Origin: Flavobacteriales bacterium UBA7690
GTDB taxonomy: Bacteria > Bacteroidota > Bacteroidia > Flavobacteriales_F > PHOS-HE28
Length of the DNA stretch: 8,750 nt
NCBI GenBank assembly: GCA_002482775.1
Contig: DLGQ01000045.1
Location: forward strand, 1 to 8,750
Reading direction: 5' to 3'
The first letter of the stretch is position 1. Each line of letters opens with the position of its first letter. This document shows, one piece after another, positions 1 to 8,750 of this stretch. The notes beneath the pieces are model-generated. The model was not told the DNA's origin. It ran no database searches and saw nothing but the letters and a program-made list of their open reading frames with translations. The translations under genes and the position numbers were made by a program.

Positions 1-890
1 GCCCAGCGCTGGACCCGAAGGAACTACAAGCGTTCGGCGTGGTGGCCGGTTCCATCGAACTCACGGATGTGGTGCGCCAAGCAGCCGGGTCCGGGATCCT
101 TACCAACGCCACGGAACTGCGACGGATATTGGCAGATGAGCATCCCATACCTCGGTTCCAAGCGGGTTTCGCCGATGTGATCCGTACCGATGGACTGGAC
201 CTGCAAGAAGCGCTGGAAACGGCGTATGGGCAAGATGGTGACGATGAGGTATGCCTGATCTGTCGCAGCAACAAACGCGCATACCAGTACAGCCAGCAGG
301 TACGCACACGCATCCACGGGTACGAGGAGGAACTCTGTTCCGGTGATCGGTTGATGGTGGTGAAGAACGATTACTTCTGGGCCGGACAGAACGGGAAGAA
401 AGAGTTGATCGCGAACGGCGAACCCATCGTGGTGCAGCGTGTACATCGCGTGGAAGAAGCGCATGGCCTCCGTTTCGCAGACATCACGGCATCGTGGTGG
501 AACGGGGTGGAAGAGCGGGAGTTGGAGGTGAAGGTGTTGCTCGATGTGTTGGCGATCGAATCACCTGCGTTGCCCGGTCCGCGCCTGCGGTTACTACGCG
601 AGACGTTGTTCGAGAGCTATACGGAGCCAACGAAAGGTGCGCGCATGAAGCGGCTGAAGGAAGACCCGTTCGCACAGGCCTTGCAAGTGAAGTACGCCTA
701 CGCTGTCACCGCACACAAGGCGCAAGGCGGTCAGTGGAACACCGTGTTCGTGGATCAAGGCTACGTGACCGAAGAGATGATCGATCGCGAGTACGTGCGT
801 TGGCTGTACACCGCCATCACGCGTGCAGGCAAGCGGCTCTACTTGTTGAATTTCCATGCCCGCTTCTGGGGCGAGGAGGAAGAGGTCTGA
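1..890 (+). CDS. RecD/UvrD-like DNA helicase, C-terminal part (5' truncated by window edge)
   Basis: This reading frame is open from the left edge (first full codon at base 3) to TGA at 888-890, giving 295 visible residues; the true start and the ATP-binding Walker A region lie outside. What is visible fits the second half of a superfamily 1 helicase. A VVRQ...SGIL...NAT segment (about residues 23-36) resembles the end of helicase domain 1. CRSNKRA (87-93) resembles the strand motif opening domain 2. YAVTAHKAQGGQW (233-245) is the UvrD_C_2 motif, and WLYTAITRA (267-275) is motif VI with its arginine. The protein probably unwinds DNA using ATP in repair or recombination, in the cytoplasm. The ending WLYTAITRA-KRLYLLNF resembles RecD-like helicases of Bacteroidota. 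An internal GTG at 39 could be mistaken for a start, but the upstream codons read as matching protein. It converges on the biosynthetic operon with no intergenic space and is probably functionally unrelated to it. Confidence 0.85.
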   Translation, partial: PALDPKELQAFGVVAGSIELTDVVRQAAGSGILTNATELRRILADEHPIPRFQAGFADVIRTDGLDLQEALETAYGQDGDDEVCLICRSNKRAYQYSQQVRTRIHGYEEELCSGDRLMVVKNDYFWAGQNGKKELIANGEPIVVQRVHRVEEAHGLRFADITASWWNGVEERELEVKVLLDVLAIESPALPGPRLRLLRETLFESYTEPTKGARMKRLKEDPFAQALQVKYAYAVTAHKAQGGQWNTVFVDQGYVTEEMIDREYVRWLYTAITRAGKRLYLLNFHARFWGEEEEV

Positions 891-1643
891 TCAGCCGGGA
901 ACGCCGAAGAACTTGATGCCGGTCGTTCGTTGCGGCGTGGCCAAGCTCACGATGTGTGTGGCATCCACAGCCCAGGTACGCACATGGTATTCCGGCGCGG
1001 CCATGGCGATGAACACGTCATGCGTGATCATCATCCGGTTCTCTGCTTGGTCCACCCGAAGCACGCGCAGATCATCCATGATACCGACACCACTGGCTTT
1101 GAGCACGGCTTCTTTGCGGGTCCAGAATTCGAGGAAGCGTCGTTTCCCATCGTCAGCTTCAACGATGGATGCTTGCTCTTCAACGGTGAAATAGTGCTGG
1201 CCCACATTGATGTGATCCACGTTGCGATCCACCGTCTCCACATCAACACCCAGTTCCATGTTGGCGCATATGGCTACGGCCACGGCATCTTTCGTATCGC
1301 TCAGGTTGAAGTGGAACGACGCACCTGGCACCACGGGTTTTCCGTATGGCCCGCGCTCGAACCCCACCGAACGTGCAGCGCGCTCCATGTACCTGCCGAG
1401 GACTTCGCGCAAGAAGCCGTGGCCGCGCAGGAAGCGTTGTTCATCCACCTCGAATTTGAACCGCTCCAGCCGTGCCAGTTCGGCTGCATCCAACAGGTCA
1501 CGGTAGTGTTCTGTCAGCGGTACAAGCGATGTCAAGGTCGCGAAATGGATGTGGATATCCGCGCCAAGGTCCAGATGGCGCCCGGTCTCCATCGACGCGC
1601 GCTCCACCGCGCTGCAATGGACCGTTAATGAACGGCTCGGCAT
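891..1643 (-). CDS. Sfp-type 4'-phosphopantetheinyl transferase
   Basis: The enzyme transfers the 4'-phosphopantetheine arm of coenzyme A to the conserved serine of carrier proteins, turning apo into holo forms. Numbered from ATG at 1643 (250 residues), it shows GPYGKP (98-103), FNLSD (112-116), GVDVE (132-136) with the Mg-binding acidic residues D134 and E136, and WTRKEAVLK (174-182) with E178 and K182. These are the Sfp/AcpT superfamily signatures, and the length matches Sfp-type enzymes (about 220-250) rather than short AcpS. It is the last gene of the operon, directly after the NRPS stop TAG (1647-1649), so it most likely serves the carrier domains of the two upstream genes; a wider housekeeping role is also possible. 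The start is uncertain: GTG at 1646 abuts the stop, ATG is at 1643, and ATG at 1592 has GGAG nine bases upstream and would begin closer to the usual family N-terminus (the IHIHFA segment). The stop TGA directly abuts the convergent helicase stop. Confidence 0.93.
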   Translation of the reverse strand: MPSRSLTVHCSAVERASMETGRHLDLGADIHIHFATLTSLVPLTEHYRDLLDAAELARLERFKFEVDEQRFLRGHGFLREVLGRYMERAARSVGFERGPYGKPVVPGASFHFNLSDTKDAVAVAICANMELGVDVETVDRNVDHINVGQHYFTVEEQASIVEADDGKRRFLEFWTRKEAVLKASGVGIMDDLRVLRVDQAENRMMITHDVFIAMAAPEYHVRTWAVDATHIVSLATPQRTTGIKFFGVPG

Positions 1644-1646
1644 CAC

Positions 1647-4600
1647 CTAGATCACCTGTTTCGCCGTTGCCTTGCGGTCATGGTTCATCACGTCGGCCAT
1701 CACCTCGGCGAGCTGTTGCACTAGTGGCTCCTTGATCATGCTGTAGTGGTCGCCCACACAGGTCTTGCGGATCAGGTCGCCCTTCACGAGCTCGTTCCAG
1801 CCCATGTCCGCTGTAGCAGGCGAGTCGATGGCTTTGATGATGGCTACATCACCGCCGTATGCTGCTGGCTCGTATTTGGTGATCGCCTGGTCGTAGGTAT
1901 CGATGATGGCGAAGTTGCGCAGCTTGGCAGGTAGTCGTTCTTGGAACAACCGCACCACGGAGATGACCGAACGCATAATCACGTTCTTCAGCGGTTCGTG
2001 CAGTTTGCGCTCCTTGCTCATCACCTCCACGAACGGCTTGGGCGCGTAGGTGTCCAGCAATAGGACCATCGTGACCTTGTCTCCACGCTCCTCCAATTGA
2101 CGGGCCATTTCGAAAGCCACCAAGCCGCCGAAGGAGTAGCCGCACAATTGGTACGGGCCTTCCGGCAGACCGCGTTTCAGTTCGGTGATGTAGTACGAAG
2201 CGATGGACTCCACAGATCGGTATTGGAGCGGCATCCCGTCCTCACCTTGGTGCGTGATGCCATAGAAGGGTTGTTCCTGGCCGAGGTATTTCGGTAGGAA
2301 GGCGTTGGCCTCATCTCCATGGATACAGATCAAGGGCACACGATGACCTTTCGTTTGGAGCGGCAATAGATGACCCTCCGCAGCGGATAACGTTGGCGAT
2401 TCGATCAGTTTCGCCATCTGCGCCACTGTAGGGGCCACGAAGAGCTGCTTGAATTCGATGGTGGTGCCGAAGCGTTGTTCCACTTGGGCCAGCAACTGGA
2501 TCCCGGTGAGCGAGTGCCCGCCCATATCGAAGAAGTTGTCGTGTACACCGATGTCCTCTGCACCAAGCGCTTTGTTCCAAATGGCACACAGCTCTTGCTC
2601 TACAGCGCTGCGCGGTGCCACGTGGCGTGCGCGCATGGTCGGTCTTGGCGGAAGTGGCGCGGGCAGTGCTTTGCGATCCACCTTGCCGTTGGGGCCGAGC
2701 GGGAATGCGGGCATCACCACGTAGGCCGTGGGCACCATGTGTTGAGGAAGCCTGTCCGTGAGGTAGGCTTTTGCTGTAGCGATGAAGGACTCTCGCTCCA
2801 AGGTGCCAGCCGTAGCGCTGTCCGCAGGTAGCAGGTAGGCGACCAATTGTTTTTCACCGGCCACTTCATCGCGTGCCATCACCACGCGGTCTTTCAAACC
2901 GGGCAGGTCGTTCAACGCGTTCTCGATCTCGCCGAGCTCCACACGGAAACCGCGGACCTTCACTTGCAGATCGGTCCGCCCGATGAATTCGATCAAGCCA
3001 TCGGTCGTCCAACGCACCACGTCGCCGGTCTTATACAGTTTCTTCCCGCGATTGAACGGATCATCCACGAACCGTTCGGCGGTCAGGTCCGGACGCTTCC
3101 AGTAGCCGAGCCCCAGTCCGTCGCCACCGGTATAGAGTTCACCTTTCTGACCGATCGCCACAGGTTTCATGTGCTCATCAAGCACATGCACGGTGGTATG
3201 GTTGATCGGTTTCCCGATCGGCACACTACCCTTGATCGAGCGCTCCTCCTGGATCACATGGCAGCAGGTGAAGGTGGTGTTCTCTGTTGGGCCATATCCG
3301 TTGATGAGCACGTTAGGGCCGAGCACCTTCAGCGCCTTCTTCACATGGGGTACGCTCAGCACATCTCCGCCGGTGAGTATGTGGCGCAGGCCACGCAGGC
3401 GATCGAGCTGTTCATCCACGAGCACGTTGAACAAGCCCGCTGTGAACCATACGGTGGTCACGCCCTTCTCACGGATCGTGTCCGTGATCTCCAGCAGTGT
3501 GGGTTTCAGTTGAGGCTGTAGTACAAGCCTACCGCCGTTCAGCAAAGCTCCCCAGATCTCCAAGGTGCTCGCATCGAAGCTGGTATTGCTCAGCTGTAGG
3601 AAGGTCAGCTCTGGTCCGAACGGCAGGAAGTTCTGCGCGCGCACCAGACGAACGATCGCACGTTGAGGTACCACCACACCTTTCGGTTTACCGGTACTTC
3701 CGCTGGTGTACATGATGTACGCTGGGCTTTCAGGAGTACCGAGCGCAGGTATTTTCGCGCCTGCGGCCGGCCGCTGTTCGTCGAGCACGATCACACGTGC
3801 ATCGTTCGCGGGCAAGCTGTCTTTCAAGGAGCGTTCCGTCAACAACACACTTACGCGCGTATCGTCGAACATGAACTGCAACCGATCCGTTGGGTACGAA
3901 GGGTCGAATGGAACGAATGCGGCACCACAACGCAGGATGGCCAGCATCGCGGCGATCATATCGAAGTTGCGTTCCATGCACAGGCCCACGGGGTCGCCTG
4001 GTTTCACGCCAAGGCTCATGAGCTGTGCAGCGAGCGCATGCACCCGCTCATCCAACGCTGTGTAGGAGATGCGCTGATCAACGAATTCAACGGCCGTGCG
4101 ATCACCGAAACGGATCACGGTCTCATCCCACAAACGTGAGATGCTCTTATCGCGCGGGTAGTCAGGCGAAGTGCCGCACCATTCTTCGGGCGGTAGTTGC
4201 CGGTCACCGGTCAGTTCGCCCTCGCCGATGATCTCTGCTATGCTCGCCTGCGGATTCGTGGCAACACGTTCCGCGATCCGTGCGAGCTCATCCATCCAGT
4301 TGCGTATGGTGCGCTCATCGAACAGGTCCGTATTATAGCCCCACTCCAACGTGAGCTTGTTCTCGCTCCCGGTAGCGTTCAGGAATAATTCGAAGTTCTC
4401 GAACGCACGTGGGTTGCTGATGAACCGATGTTCTAGCCCATCGAAGGCCACACCATCGTCCATGTTCATGTCGATGTTGAACACGACCGGGCACAACGGG
4501 ATACGTCCTGGTTGGCGCGGTACGTTCAGCGTGCGCAACAACGTGCCGAAGGTGTACTTCTGGTTGTCGAACGCGTCCAGCACAGCGGTCCTGCGTTCCC

Positions 4601-5600
4601 GCAAATGGTCGATGAACGGTCGCTCTTCATCAACATGGCTGCGCAATGCGAGAAGATTCACGCAGTGGCCAACAAGATGCTTCATGTCCAGATCGCTCTG
4701 GCCAGCGGCGGGCAGCCCCACCACGATGTCGCTGTCCCCGGTAAGGCGATGCAGCAACACTTCGAATACGGTAAGCAGCGTGGTCACGAAACTGGCGCCG
4801 CTGCGTGTTGCAGTCTCCTTCAACCCCAAGACCAGCTCTGGTGAAAGGTCCAGATCGAGGCGTTCGCCGCTGTAGGTCTTCTGTTTGGGACGTGGCCGGT
4901 CCGTGGGCAGGTCCATCCGAGGCACGCTGCCTTTGAAGAGGTTCAGCCAGTAATTCTCGGTGGCCGCATGCTCCGGACTCCGTGCGATGTCGATCGTCGC
5001 CAGTGAATAATCACCGAATGGAACGGCAGCGGGCAGCGCCGGTGTTGAACCGTTCTTCGCAGCGTTGTATAGCGCACTGATCTCAGCCATCATGATCCCC
5101 AGGCTCCAGCCATCGCACACCACGTGGTGGCCGGTCATACGCAGGTGATGGACGTCGTTGCTCAATTTGATCAACGCAACCCGGAACAGAGGCCCATGGC
5201 GCAGGTCGAAGACCTTGGTCATGTCCTGCTGCCCGATGCGGGCCAGTTGCTCGTCCCGTTTGTGCGGATCGAGGGTGGAAAGGTCCGTGAACGGGAGATC
5301 GATACGAAGCTCGGCCGCGACCACCATGCGTGTTCCACTCGGGCTGATCGTGCTGCGAAGTGATACATGGCGTTGCACAAGCACAGCCATGGCTTTCTCA
5401 AGCGCAGGTCTATCCAGTGCCCCGGTGAGTTCGAGTGTTACACTTTCGTTGTACGCACACGATGCATCACGCCCCATTTCGGAAGCGGTCAGCACCTCGC
5501 GTTGTGCCTCCGTCGTGGGGATGACCTCCTGGATGGACGGACCTGCGAACGGATCGTGTTCGACCGGCGTGAACCGTGTTTCGGGTATGAACTTCTCCAT
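1647..5600 (-). CDS. Non-ribosomal peptide synthetase module, C-A-T-TE, valine-type A domain
   Basis: One complete terminal module of 1317 residues, numbered from ATG at 5600 (a GTG at 5603 directly precedes it). Condensation domain, about 26-460: HHVVCDG at 158-164 keeps both histidines and the aspartate. Adenylation domain, about 485-985: YTSGSTGKPKG (631-641), NGYGPTE (767-773), YKTGD (856-860), GRTDLQVKVRGFRVE (874-888) and NGKVDRK (971-977). Specificity residues read by eye against GrsA are D676, A677, L680, W718, L742, G744, G768, T776, F777 and K973, a valine-like code. Thiolation domain, about 1000-1067: DMGGHSL with carrier S1030. Thioesterase, about 1085-1310: GYSFGG with S1156, D1183 in LLLDTY, and H1285 in GDHYS. 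There is no epimerase, so an L residue is expected. The inferred role is to join the beta-amino acyl chain from the upstream PKS to valine or a similar residue and release the product. It lies 9 bases after the PKS stop, in the same frame, without a clear ribosome site, suggesting translational coupling. Confidence 0.95.
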   Translation of the reverse strand: MEKFIPETRFTPVEHDPFAGPSIQEVIPTTEAQREVLTASEMGRDASCAYNESVTLELTGALDRPALEKAMAVLVQRHVSLRSTISPSGTRMVVAAELRIDLPFTDLSTLDPHKRDEQLARIGQQDMTKVFDLRHGPLFRVALIKLSNDVHHLRMTGHHVVCDGWSLGIMMAEISALYNAAKNGSTPALPAAVPFGDYSLATIDIARSPEHAATENYWLNLFKGSVPRMDLPTDRPRPKQKTYSGERLDLDLSPELVLGLKETATRSGASFVTTLLTVFEVLLHRLTGDSDIVVGLPAAGQSDLDMKHLVGHCVNLLALRSHVDEERPFIDHLRERRTAVLDAFDNQKYTFGTLLRTLNVPRQPGRIPLCPVVFNIDMNMDDGVAFDGLEHRFISNPRAFENFELFLNATGSENKLTLEWGYNTDLFDERTIRNWMDELARIAERVATNPQASIAEIIGEGELTGDRQLPPEEWCGTSPDYPRDKSISRLWDETVIRFGDRTAVEFVDQRISYTALDERVHALAAQLMSLGVKPGDPVGLCMERNFDMIAAMLAILRCGAAFVPFDPSYPTDRLQFMFDDTRVSVLLTERSLKDSLPANDARVIVLDEQRPAAGAKIPALGTPESPAYIMYTSGSTGKPKGVVVPQRAIVRLVRAQNFLPFGPELTFLQLSNTSFDASTLEIWGALLNGGRLVLQPQLKPTLLEITDTIREKGVTTVWFTAGLFNVLVDEQLDRLRGLRHILTGGDVLSVPHVKKALKVLGPNVLINGYGPTENTTFTCCHVIQEERSIKGSVPIGKPINHTTVHVLDEHMKPVAIGQKGELYTGGDGLGLGYWKRPDLTAERFVDDPFNRGKKLYKTGDVVRWTTDGLIEFIGRTDLQVKVRGFRVELGEIENALNDLPGLKDRVVMARDEVAGEKQLVAYLLPADSATAGTLERESFIATAKAYLTDRLPQHMVPTAYVVMPAFPLGPNGKVDRKALPAPLPPRPTMRARHVAPRSAVEQELCAIWNKALGAEDIGVHDNFFDMGGHSLTGIQLLAQVEQRFGTTIEFKQLFVAPTVAQMAKLIESPTLSAAEGHLLPLQTKGHRVPLICIHGDEANAFLPKYLGQEQPFYGITHQGEDGMPLQYRSVESIASYYITELKRGLPEGPYQLCGYSFGGLVAFEMARQLEERGDKVTMVLLLDTYAPKPFVEVMSKERKLHEPLKNVIMRSVISVVRLFQERLPAKLRNFAIIDTYDQAITKYEPAAYGGDVAIIKAIDSPATADMGWNELVKGDLIRKTCVGDHYSMIKEPLVQQLAEVMADVMNHDRKATAKQVI

Positions 5601-5609
5601 CACTTGAAT

Positions 5610-8750
<3,141 letters not shown>

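Noticed and set aside
930..1628. Plus-strand open frame of 232 codons opposite the phosphopantetheinyl transferase
   Set aside because: It is antisense to a gene with clear Sfp motifs, is rich in His and Gln, and shows no family signature.
2847..3521. Plus-strand open frame of 224 codons opposite the adenylation domain
   Set aside because: It lies fully within the opposite strand of conserved A-domain motifs and its composition is that of a codon-bias shadow.

Overview
The window holds the end of one helicase gene on the plus strand. The rest is a tightly packed biosynthetic operon on the minus strand, read from the right edge leftwards. The organism is probably a member of the Bacteroidota with moderately high G+C. 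The helicase C-terminus looks like the RecD-like helicases of that phylum, and the tightly packed starts lack a convincing Shine-Dalgarno sequence. This assignment is an inference from recalled family features, not from a search.

Layout: (1) 1-890, plus strand: C-terminal 295 residues of a RecD/UvrD-like helicase, cut by the left edge. (2) 891-1643, minus: Sfp-type 4'-phosphopantetheinyl transferase. (3) 1647-5600, minus: one-module NRPS with domains C-A-T-TE. Its hand-read specificity code, D-A-L-W-L-G-G-T-F-K, is of the valine type. (4) 5610-8750, minus: C-terminal part of a polyketide synthase, AT-ACP-aminotransferase, cut by the right edge; the ketosynthase presumably lies just outside. 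There is no gene-free stretch over 300 bases, and the junctions are 0-9 bases long. No promoter, terminator, tRNA, rRNA, CRISPR array or insertion sequence was seen.

How the genes work together (inference): the PKS adds a malonyl-derived C2 unit. With no ketoreductase between AT and ACP, the beta-keto acyl-ACP stays unreduced. The fused class III aminotransferase turns it into a beta-amino acyl-ACP. The NRPS condenses this with a valine-like amino acid, and the thioesterase releases the product. The phosphopantetheinyl transferase would activate the carrier proteins. The logic matches the beta-amino-acid modules of mycosubtilin/iturin and microcystin synthetases, but here the aminotransferase and condensation domains lie on separate polypeptides.

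Three points stand out. The PKS gene carries three in-frame repeat insertions: two copies of a GC-rich 26-base palindromic element inside the AT domain, and an inverted array of 7-base repeats in the ACP-aminotransferase linker. All three operon genes share one reading frame, separated only by an in-frame TGA (plus 9 bases before the ATG) and an in-frame TAG. The helicase and the transferase converge with stop codons back to back in TGATCA.
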